64,000 bases of DNA from Pseudomonas sp. R76 (GTDB lineage Bacteria > Pseudomonadota > Gammaproteobacteria > Pseudomonadales > Pseudomonadaceae): the NCBI RefSeq assembly GCF_009834565.1, contig NZ_CP019428.1, positions 6,510,001 through 6,574,000 of the forward strand. The letters are read 5' to 3'. Under the pieces are notes generated by a model, which worked only from the letters and a program-made list of their open reading frames with translations, searched no databases and was not told the DNA's origin. Positions 57,021-64,000 of the stretch are shown here, one piece after another. The position numbers and the translations under genes were made by a program. Within the stretch, counting starts at the first letter, position 1, and each line of letters opens with the position of its first letter.

Positions 57021-57857
57021 TTATCACCCCTTTACGGACCACAAAATAGAATTTCGTGGTCCATTCGGCTCTCTTATCAGCATCCTGTCAAGGGATTGGA
57101 GCCAATCCCTATCACAAACGCTTACTCATCTGACGCTCGTCGCCGGAGTGACAAGACCAACGAAAGGGGGATTCACGAAAGCGTAGGAAAACCGTACTGG
57201 AAAACTCGACAATTCGTTTCTGCGACCAGTTTGAGAAATGTACGCTCCTGGTCGATACTGCCGCTCACGACCAGCGACTTTCGGAAATCAACTCCCGAAG
57301 CGCGTTTTGGCTGACCAATAATTTTACAGAATCTGACTGAGTAGCCTCCCCGTTTATAAAGTCAGTCCCGGGCTAGGATGTGCCGCAGCTTCCTAGATCG
57401 CAGCAATCAGCGCTTTGATGGTTGCTTTGGTATCTGCGACGACGGATGCGTCGCGTGACTCACATGCTATCTTTCTAGCACAGCGCGCTGCTGTCCTTAT
57501 CGGAATGAACTAATTGTGTGAAATAAACCGTGCTTCCGAAGCCCTACGGTTAGGTCGCAAGGTGACAACTTTCACAGGGGCAGGCATCGCCGCTGAGAGT
57601 GGGATTCCACGTTCCGCGATATGATCACAGGGCTGTGGAATAACGCTAGAGGCGCGTTGGGGCTACGGGATTGCACACCACGGTAAGCGTTATGAATTCC
57701 ACCAGTGTAAAGGTGGTTTTTTCCAGACAGCGGTCTACCTCAAACAGGAAAGGCGAACTCAACATATGTTCACTACAGGTGCCCTGGAACTGCCCGATGA
57801 CTTCGGTCTCGTTGTGAAGGATAACTATTTTGCGGATTCTGACCGCTGAGGTGGGAA
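57021..57857. other. long region with gene remnants only
   Basis: 837 bp. Besides a sirtuin remnant (separate entry), a 26-codon frame (ATG 57767, MFTTGALELPDDFGLVV) is present but unsupported. No intact gene or RNA recognised. Confidence 0.5.
57545..57690 (+). pseudogene. CobB-type sirtuin remnant
   Basis: VTTFTGAGIAAESGIP reads out of 57559-57609, the NAD-binding opening of CobB deacetylases (FTGAGxSAESGIP), then a shifted frame gives FRDMITGLWN, the next family segment. No intact ORF. A dead fragment of a gene family distinct from the SIR2 effector at 44728. Confidence 0.65.
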
Positions 57858-58082
57858 ATGAAAGGCCGCCGAAAAATCAAAACGGACAAGTGGCTGAATC
57901 AGGAGCGGATTATCAAGGACGCCCGAGAAAAGCTGGTTTCTCGAGCGGGTGTAATTGGGCGCTTTCTAGACATTGCTGCACTTATCACTCTAGAAGAGCC
58001 TACTGGACTGCTCGCTGGAGCCCACGGTTCGCTCGCGCAATCAACTCAAAACATATACAAGCGAAAGAATCGGCCAGATTAG
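57858..58082 (+). CDS. hypothetical protein
   Basis: 74 residues from ATG 57858 with a good AGGTGGG site. Basic start (MKGRRKIKTDKWLNQERIIKDAREKL) and RFLDIAALITLEEPTGLLAGAHGS. Possibly a small regulator or antitoxin-like protein; no family assigned. The next 279 bp before the OLD-nuclease gene contain no gene. Confidence 0.5.
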   Translation: MKGRRKIKTDKWLNQERIIKDAREKLVSRAGVIGRFLDIAALITLEEPTGLLAGAHGSLAQSTQNIYKRKNRPD

Positions 58083-58361
58083 TACGGAAGGCTGCGGAGG
58101 ACAGATGGCGTTCTTTGTGACAATTTTTGCTTGAGATTACGCGCGCAGGGAGCGCTGTTTCCGTCAATAAGTGACATTCTGACGAAATATCCGGTTTTTC
58201 TTGTGCCTCCTTTGGCACGACCAGTTCCACGCCTTGTTAGATGTACCTACGACGAATGAAGGCAAATGGCTACTTTCGCCTTGCTCCAGAGAACTTTCAC
58301 CGGTGCGCCGCCGGCGGATTTTGTCATTACTCACAGATGACGTTCAGAAGGATACTGGTCG

Positions 58362-60068
58362 GTGAAAATCAGAAAAATCGTGATCAACAACTTTCGCGGA
58401 GTGAAGACGCTTGATTGGAACGTGCCAACGGCAGACATTTTTTGCCTGATAGGGAAAGGTGATTCCTCCAAGTCCACTATCTTGGAAGCCATTCGATACG
58501 TATTCCATCCTCAATGGAACTTGGCCCTAAGCGACTCAGATTTCTACCAGTGCAAGATCGCTGATCCCATTATGATTGAGATCACAATCGGGCAGTTGGC
58601 CGCGGACTTCTGTGCACTCAATAAGTACGGGCTTCACCTAAGGGGCTGGGACCCGGCAGCTCAGAAGCTTCATGACGAGCCAGATGATCATTTTGAAAGC
58701 GTATTGACCGCCCGACTGACCGTTGAAAAGGACCTGGAGCCGAAGTGGACAGTCGTGTGCGATCGGAATCCTGACGGAGTGCCGTTCAAACAGGCAGACA
58801 GAAACAAGGTCGGCGTGGGCCTCATCGGAGTATTTAGTGAACGAGAGCTTTCCTGGGCAAACGGAACTGCTCTTGCCAAGCTGACCGCGGCGCAGAGCTT
58901 GAGCGAGCTATTGGCCAATGCATCGCGGACCGCCAGAAGTTCGCTTGATGTTGATCGGGCTGTCACCCTGACAAATTTCGACACTGCAGCAACGAAATCG
59001 CAAGAGATTGCGAAGCTCCTGGGCGTCCCTGTGTTTGATGCGTATAAGGCCCATCTCGACTTGGCGTCCATCAACCTGAAAGTCGGTGGTCTTTCCCTGC
59101 ATGACGGAGAAATCCCGTTGCGCCAGTTGGGCCTGGGGTCTCGCCGCATGCTTCAGTGTGGAATCCAGAAAGCAGGTTTGGAGGAAGGCCATATCACCTT
59201 GTTCGATGAGTTGGAGTTCGGTCTTGAGCCCCACCGAATCACACGGCTCATCAAGCACATCAAAGATGATATGCGCGGGCAATATTTCCTGACCACTCAT
59301 TCTCCGATGGTGCTTCGTGAACTCACAGTGCAGGACCTTCATATCGTCCATAGCAAAAACGGGGTCGTGACGATCGTCTCTGCTGCCGAGAAGGGCCTCG
59401 AAGAGCATCAGGTTCAGGGAAAAATTCGCTCAAGCGCTGAAGCGTTCTTGGCCAAAAAGGTCGTCGTATGTGAGGGCGCTACCGAGGTAGGATTCCTTAG
59501 GGGCTTTGACGATCACCGGCTCGACAATGGGAAAGATCCATTGTCATATCACGGTGTAGCGTTGTTGGACGCCAAAGGGGCCAGTAAAGTGAAGGGCATG
59601 GCCATAGCCTTCAAAAAGCTTGGTTATGACGTGTCAGTGCTAGCTGATGGTGATGCAGAAAAACAGTTTTCAACCGCCGATGCTGCCGGGCTTGTGGCGA
59701 TGGGAATCCCTACCTGCATTTGGAGCGATAAACTTTCGCTTGAGGAGCGGGCTTTTGTGGATCTGCCCTGGGCTTACGTACTAGCAAGTTTGACGCTTGC
59801 TCAAGTCGAACTCCTCTACCCGGTATACGATCAGGTGCGCTCGCAGTATCAGGAGGTATTGGACCCAGATATCCGCAAGTGGCCGGATGGTCCAAAGCTA
59901 CGAACTGCTATCGGTGCTGCTGCAAAGAGCGCGGGGTGGTTCAAGGACACCACCAGAGGTGACCTATGGTTCAAGAAGGTGAGTGCAGCTTTCAACGATC
60001 CCTTGTTCGACAGAACAAATCTCGCCGTAGAATTGGGAAGTCTTTGGGAGTGGGCGGAGCGTGTCTGA
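58362..60068 (+). CDS. Gabija-like OLD-family ATPase/TOPRIM nuclease (GajA type)
   Basis: 568 residues from GTG 58362 (AGAAGGA upstream). ABC-type ATPase domain first: IGKGDSSKST (Walker A with Ser in place of the last Gly), signature LGLGSRRM, Walker B ITLFDELEFGLEP, TTHSP; then a TOPRIM domain with CEGATEVGF (catalytic Glu, near 370) and LADGDAEKQF. This order matches GajA, which nicks DNA upon nucleotide depletion. It overlaps the helicase gene by 8 bp. Confidence 0.85.
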   Translation: MKIRKIVINNFRGVKTLDWNVPTADIFCLIGKGDSSKSTILEAIRYVFHPQWNLALSDSDFYQCKIADPIMIEITIGQLAADFCALNKYGLHLRGWDPAAQKLHDEPDDHFESVLTARLTVEKDLEPKWTVVCDRNPDGVPFKQADRNKVGVGLIGVFSERELSWANGTALAKLTAAQSLSELLANASRTARSSLDVDRAVTLTNFDTAATKSQEIAKLLGVPVFDAYKAHLDLASINLKVGGLSLHDGEIPLRQLGLGSRRMLQCGIQKAGLEEGHITLFDELEFGLEPHRITRLIKHIKDDMRGQYFLTTHSPMVLRELTVQDLHIVHSKNGVVTIVSAAEKGLEEHQVQGKIRSSAEAFLAKKVVVCEGATEVGFLRGFDDHRLDNGKDPLSYHGVALLDAKGASKVKGMAIAFKKLGYDVSVLADGDAEKQFSTADAAGLVAMGIPTCIWSDKLSLEERAFVDLPWAYVLASLTLAQVELLYPVYDQVRSQYQEVLDPDIRKWPDGPKLRTAIGAAAKSAGWFKDTTRGDLWFKKVSAAFNDPLFDRTNLAVELGSLWEWAERV

Positions 60069-61491
60069 AGACCTCGCAATCAAGCTCAACGACTGTATCA
60101 CTAAGGGCTATGTGATAGCGCCTGCGGGGTTTGGAAAGACGCATCTCATCGCGATGGCGGTGCGAGCGTCCAGTGGCCGGCAGCTTATCCTGACGCACAC
60201 TTTTGCCGGCGTGAACTCGATTAAAACCAAAATGGCGTACTTGGGCGTTCGTGCTTCCCAGTACCAGGTCGATACGATCGCTAGCTGGGCACTTCGAATC
60301 TGTCTGGCATACCCGAAGGCATCAGGGTGGAAAATTGAAAATCCGACCAGCAAACAGTGGAGTAAATTGTACGAGTGCTGCTCCCGTTTGATGAAGAAAA
60401 GGTTCATTCGCGATGCAGTGTCCTCCAGCTATATAGGCCTCTACGTCGACGAGTACCAGGACTGCTCGGACTTGCAGCATGACTTGGTCTGCAGCCTGGC
60501 AGAATTTCTTCCAAGTCGACTCTTGGGCGATCCCCTGCAAGCCATATTCGATTTTGACGACGGCAAACCCGTTGATTGGGAAGCCAGCATCTACCCCGAA
60601 TTTGTTTGCTTGGGACGGATGGAGGTCCCTTGGCGGTGGATCAACGCGAAGAGTCCGGCACTTGGTGATTGGCTCAAAGAGGCGCGGCAAAAGATCGAAT
60701 TAGGTCAGAAGATAGACCTGTCCGCTCATTTGCCACCGAGCGTTATTCGTGCCCACACCCAGCCCGACTATCTTGCAGCTAAACAGTTCACGGCGCTATG
60801 TGGGCTGTTGAACCATGGTGAGAGCGTCATTGCACTCCATGGCGGCGATCAGAAGTCCAAGAACAAAACTCACCGCTTGGCCAACCGCTTGGCGGGCCGC
60901 TTTTCCTCAATCGAGGAAATTGAAGGGAAGGATCTGCATTCATTCATCAAAAAGCTTGCCGCTGCAAAGACCGTTCAGGCTGGCTTTCTACTTGCATTGA
61001 AGTTTGCAACGAAATGCTTCACCGGCGTAACCCGCACGCTTACGGCGGGCACCAGGCGGGGAGAGGTTAACAACCTTCGCAGAACCACGAGGTACCCACT
61101 GGTGCTCCAAGCCGCGAATGACTATTTGAATGACCCATCAAGCAGCCATCTCAAGGCTTTTTTTCAAGCCTTGAAGAACAACCCTGAGACCTCAGCCTAC
61201 CGCCGTGATTTACTCTATCGCTTCTTCAACGTGCTCAAGATTCATGTTGATGGCCAAGCCGTGACACTCGTGGAGGCCGGCAATTTGTACCAGCGCGAGA
61301 TTAGGCATTCAGGCCGGCCGATCAGCCATCGCAAGCTGATTGGAACCACGCTACTGGTCAAAGGCCTTGAGTATGACCACGCCGTCATCCTTGATGCCGA
61401 CTCGCTTGATGCGAAAGATTTGTATGTGGCGATGACCCGAGGAGCGAAATCTCTCACTATCATCGGTACACGTCGATACCTTCCTGCCTAA
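60061..61491 (+). CDS. Gabija-like UvrD-family helicase (GajB type)
   Basis: 476 residues from GTG 60061. SF1 motifs: Walker A APAGFGKT near residue 20, motif II YVDEYQDC near 130, motif V TTLLVKGLEYDHAVILDAD and motif VI LYVAMTRGAKSLTIIG. Size matches GajB (about 490). With the OLD nuclease it completes a two-gene Gabija-like anti-phage system that appears intact. Confidence 0.87.
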   Translation: MSEDLAIKLNDCITKGYVIAPAGFGKTHLIAMAVRASSGRQLILTHTFAGVNSIKTKMAYLGVRASQYQVDTIASWALRICLAYPKASGWKIENPTSKQWSKLYECCSRLMKKRFIRDAVSSSYIGLYVDEYQDCSDLQHDLVCSLAEFLPSRLLGDPLQAIFDFDDGKPVDWEASIYPEFVCLGRMEVPWRWINAKSPALGDWLKEARQKIELGQKIDLSAHLPPSVIRAHTQPDYLAAKQFTALCGLLNHGESVIALHGGDQKSKNKTHRLANRLAGRFSSIEEIEGKDLHSFIKKLAAAKTVQAGFLLALKFATKCFTGVTRTLTAGTRRGEVNNLRRTTRYPLVLQAANDYLNDPSSSHLKAFFQALKNNPETSAYRRDLLYRFFNVLKIHVDGQAVTLVEAGNLYQREIRHSGRPISHRKLIGTTLLVKGLEYDHAVILDADSLDAKDLYVAMTRGAKSLTIIGTRRYLPA

Positions 61492-61591
61492 GGCATCGGT
61501 TGGGGCAATCCGTTAGTTGTTGAGGCGACTCTGGCCCTGACCAAGCTGCTCAAGCAACTCAGCACCAACCTCGCCCCCTCCCCCCGTATGG

Positions 61592-61790
61592 GAGTCGCAC
61601 AGTATCCTTAGGTCTCTCGCGGCGCGTCGGCACCCGCCTCAGTACATCTTTGAGATAGGCATAAGGATCATGCCCGTTCATGCGCGCCGACTGGGTCAAA
61701 CTCATGACCTACGCCGCAATTTTGCCACTTCCCAGCCATCCGACAAACAACCAGTTCGACCGCACAGAGGATTTTGCGGGAATGCGCTCA
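61592..61790 (-). pseudogene. IS66-family transposase C-terminal remnant
   Basis: The minus strand encodes SNWLFVGWLGSGKIAA, a stop, then MSLTQSARMNGHDPYAYLKD VLRRVPT, which is the conserved C-terminal end of IS66 TnpC (NGHDPYAYLKDVL). The in-frame stop and missing remainder mark it as a scrap. The rest of 61492-61869 holds no gene. Confidence 0.8.
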
Positions 61791-61869
61791 CTATTGAAGT
61801 CAAGGTCAATGGCCAGAAAAGCCCAGTCACTGTACGCCACCGCTAACTACGGGTCGAAAGCCATCAACC

Positions 61870-62148
61870 CTAAGGGTTCGAGTTCTTCAAGGCTCTAATT
61901 TCATTCTGCACATTTTCAAGTATTTCTTCCTCTTCTCCGTCCAACTCAATCTGCATCAACACGATTAAAGTCGCAGGGTTCACACCTAAGCGCTCAGCCA
62001 GCTCTTGCATCTTCTCGATAGTCGGGCTGCGAATTCCACGTTCAATAGTGCTAATGAAGGACTGACTGGCCCCAACCTGTTCTTGGGCGATGCCCCTCTG
62101 AACTCGTACATACTTCAAAGCCGAGCCAAAAGCCAACTTACGGTCCAT
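61870..62148 (-). CDS. XRE-family HTH regulator
   Basis: 92 residues from ATG 62148 (a TTG 15 codons upstream is in frame). Cro/CI-type helix-turn-helix: SALKYVRVQRGIAQEQVGASQSFISTIERGIRSPTIEKMQELAERLGVNPATLI, followed by a short acidic tail (ELDGEEEEILENV). Divergent from the next gene, with a palindrome in the shared promoter region, so probably self-regulating. Confidence 0.85.
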   Translation of the reverse strand: MDRKLAFGSALKYVRVQRGIAQEQVGASQSFISTIERGIRSPTIEKMQELAERLGVNPATLIVLMQIELDGEEEEILENVQNEIRALKNSNP

Positions 62149-62197
62149 GTGCTTATCCACAAAATGAACGATAAAGCCCCGAAGTCGACTCAATCAC

Positions 62198-62215
62198 TAT
62201 GCTGCAAACAGCATA
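62198..62215. promoter_or_regulatory. candidate XRE operator
   Basis: TATGCTG-CAAA-CAGCATA, a perfect 7-bp inverted repeat with a 4-bp spacer, about 50 bp upstream of the regulator start. Typical size for a Cro/CI-type dimer site. Confidence 0.6.
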
Positions 62216-62402
62216 TATGACAAAATTCTTTTGCCCTTCGCCTAGACAGTGTCGTCGTTCATTCGTCTGCGCATTCACCGAGAGCTGAAGCCTGCTTGTT
62301 TCGAAACTTCAGAAAAAATGTCATTGCTACCGAAAAGGTTCGCTTCCAGCCCTAATGCTGGCACCAGTTCGATACCAGATAACCCGCTACAAGGAGCACC
62401 AA

Positions 62403-62876
62403 GTGATCTTCCTTTTTGACCCTGAGCTAGGGAAAGTACGCACGTGGAAACATTGCGAGATAGAAGGGCTTTGCTTTTTCGTCACGATCAGGTGCCTACA
62501 CACCGGACACCAGAACCGAGCCGCAATCGTCAATTGCGCTTATGAACTTCGCCTCTATCTTCAGACAGCAAAAGACGTAGAAATCCTCAAAGTGCAGATG
62601 ATGTGTCCACCGTCGATCAGTGGCATACAAGGATGGATACTGGAAGAGCTTGAAAGCGTGGTGCTTCATTCCGGTGTTGATACAGATGAGAACGCAGTGG
62701 TTTACCGGACCAAATCTAGAGCCTATAAACTGGGGGAGCTGGATCTGAGGAAAATGAAGAAGTCGCGCATTCTCTACTCAGCACATCATCATTTGGACCA
62801 TAAAGCAGAAATAAGTGGCGCAAAAGCGAGTGACAACGAAGGTTATTTATACTCAAATTTCTGTATTTCCCAGTAA
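62403..62876 (+). CDS. hypothetical protein near the right end of the island
   Basis: 157 residues from GTG 62403, chosen because AGGAG lies seven bases upstream; an in-frame ATG at 62355 would add 16 residues. Starts VIFLFDPELGKVRTWKHCEIEGLCFFVTIRCL in the longer form; C-terminus helical and basic (LRKMKKSRILYSAHHHLDHK). No family recognised. Divergent from the XRE gene and possibly controlled by it. Confidence 0.6.
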   Translation: MIFLFDPELGKVRTWKHCEIEGLCFFVTIRCLHTGHQNRAAIVNCAYELRLYLQTAKDVEILKVQMMCPPSISGIQGWILEELESVVLHSGVDTDENAVVYRTKSRAYKLGELDLRKMKKSRILYSAHHHLDHKAEISGAKASDNEGYLYSNFCISQ

Positions 62877-63191
62877 GTATAGAAGAGCGCTTTTCGCTAG
62901 CGCCCGCCTTAAAGTTAATTAGATTCTCGTGCTTATGAAGGACTCAGCCGATATCTAGATAGAAGCAACACCCTCCCAAACCAGTTACACGAAAACGTGC
63001 ATGCCACGCCTCACATCTCAATAATTGCTCGACGAAAAGTAGCCTGCCATGTTCCTTCAGCTGAGGCGTATCCCAAATGAGAAAACATCCATGGACATAC
63101 GCCTGCAAATTGGTCGCTGTTCGGGCGAAAGCCATGGACATCGAGGAAATCCTCCACCGCCCTGCAATCTAAGGTCTCGAGACAGTATCCA
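62877..63191. other. right-end region of the island
   Basis: 315 bp leading to the right terminus. A minus-strand frame (LETLDCRAVEDFLDVHGFRP) looks like a partial coding remnant, but no start or family can be given. May hold recombinase binding sites. Confidence 0.4.
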
Positions 63192-63212
63192 TGGCCATTA
63201 ACTAACCTGTAC
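63192..63212 (-). repeat. right terminal inverted repeat of the island
   Basis: On the minus strand GTACAGGTTAGTTA then ATGGCCA, the mirror of the left end with one substitution and without the 5-base insertion. Confidence 0.8.
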
Positions 63213-63214
63213 GT

Positions 63215-64000
63215 GGGCGTTTTGATTTGGCGATTGCCTTGGGGATTCTCGCCGCCAGCGTGCAGGTGCCGTCGTTGATGCTTAATGACGTGGAATGCTT
63301 GGGGGAATTGGCGCTGTCCGGCGAAGTACGTGCAGTGAAAGGCGTGTTGCCGGCAGCCCTGGCAGCGCGCAAGGCTGGACGCACCGTGATAGTGCCTCGC
63401 GCAAATGCCGAGGAGGCGTGCCTGGCGTCGGGGTTGAAGGTGATTGCGGTGGACCACTTGCTGCAAGTGGTGGCGCACCTGAATGGGGTTGTACCGATTG
63501 AGCCGTATAAATCTGATGGTTTGCTGTACTTGAACAAGCCTTACCCGGACTTGAGTGAGGTGCAAGGCCAACTGGCCGCCAAGCGCGCTCTGCTGATTGC
63601 GGCAGCGGGCGCGCACAACCTGCTGTTCAGCGGGCCACCTGGCACGGGCAAGACCTTACTCGCCAGCCGCCTGCCCGGTTTGCTGCCGCCGCTGAGTGAA
63701 CAGGAAGCCCTGGAAGTGGCGGCGATTCAGTCGGTGGTCAGCCTCGCGCCGCTGAGCCATTGGCCGCACCGCCCGTTTCGTCAGCCGCACCATTCGGCGT
63801 CGGGGCCGGCGTTGGTGGGCGGCGGTTCGAAACCGCAGCCGGGGGAAATCACCCTCGCCCACCATGGCGTGCTGTTTCTGGATGAGTTGCCGGAGTTTGA
63901 TCGCAAGGTGCTGGAGGTGCTGCGTGAGCCGCTCGAATCCGGGCACATCGTGATTTCCCGTGCGCGTGACCGCGTGAGTTTCCCGGCACGCTTTCAACTG
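63215..64000 (+). pseudogene. comM: comM 3' part (interrupted, runs off the window)
   Basis: From GGG 63215 the ComM frame resumes ([15 protein letters not shown], the residues directly after KDGG in the family) and stays open to the window edge: 262 codons. It contains Walker [10 protein letters not shown], Walker [14 protein letters not shown] and the AAA+ (Mg-chelatase-like) core. Together with the 5' part this accounts for about 340 of roughly 500 residues. No start codon serves it, so no functional ComM is expected. Confidence 0.93.

Larger units (their letters stand above)
36819..63212. mobile_element. GInt-type genomic island inserted in comM
   Basis: 26,394 bp between the two comM parts, AT-richer than the flanks. 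The ends are inverted (GTACAGRTTAGTTA). Four overlapping genes at the left end give three tyrosine-recombinase-like proteins and a small fourth one, the ginABCD set that defines GInts. Cargo is dominated by anti-phage modules. No tRNA gene, conjugation genes or phage structural genes are seen. The comM frame resumes correctly at the right junction, which fixes the element limits to within a few bases (a GT at 63213-63214 is unassigned). Confidence 0.9.

Noticed and set aside
56844..57314. 156-codon plus-strand frame
   Set aside because: Antisense to the RHH-like gene in its first part and featureless in the rest.

Overview
The window is a piece of a Pseudomonas chromosome, most likely from the P. 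fluorescens group. Gene order and content are diagnostic: hemC-hemD-hemX-hemY beside algR, algP, algQ and argH; then cyaA, rnk, cyaY, lptM-lysA-dapF-DUF484-xerC, sutA, glnK-amtB, ubiK and comM. Three perfect inverted pairs of the short GC-rich REP palindromes typical of this group lie between core genes. Core genes are GC-rich with strong Shine-Dalgarno sites.

Layout. 1-4802: a truncated FTR1-type iron permease with a cytochrome c domain (minus), then a four-gene envelope operon (COG3014 lipoprotein, YcfL, LpoB-like lipoprotein, LpoB/CsgG-like periplasmic protein). 4958-8162: LysE exporter, small MscS channel, ABC-F ATPase. 8213-11995: TIGR02444 protein, AlgP, FKBP isomerase, AlgQ/Rsd, DsbB. 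12232-17208: hemCDXY and algR on the minus strand; algZ, the sensor kinase expected between algR and argH, survives only as two eroded fragments. 17712-33272: the ordinary core run from argH to ubiK.

33273-36540 is a small accessory insert between ubiK and comM: a C4-like structured RNA, a BRO-N protein, a 57-residue protein and an AvcD-type anti-phage dCTP deaminase broken by a frameshift at an A9 run.

36583-64000: comM is split by a 26.4-kb element (36819-63212) bounded by inverted ends GTACAGRTTAGTTA. Its left end carries four overlapping genes, three large tyrosine-recombinase-like proteins plus one small one, which is the ginABCD arrangement of the GInt family of genomic islands (related in logic to Tn554 tnpABC). 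Cargo: GNAT acetyltransferase, a SIR2 protein (frameshifted), an MvaT-like silencer, a PIN-domain fragment, hsdM-hsdS joined to a Septu-like ATPase/HNH pair and lacking hsdR, a minus-strand block of unknown genes (RHH-like, HExxH peptidase, HEPN-like, hypothetical), a Gabija-like OLD nuclease/UvrD helicase pair, an IS66 scrap, and an XRE regulator divergent from a hypothetical gene at the right end. The island is a defence cargo carrier; several modules are decayed, while hsdMS-ptuAB and the Gabija pair look intact. The least explained part is the minus-strand block at 54586-57020.
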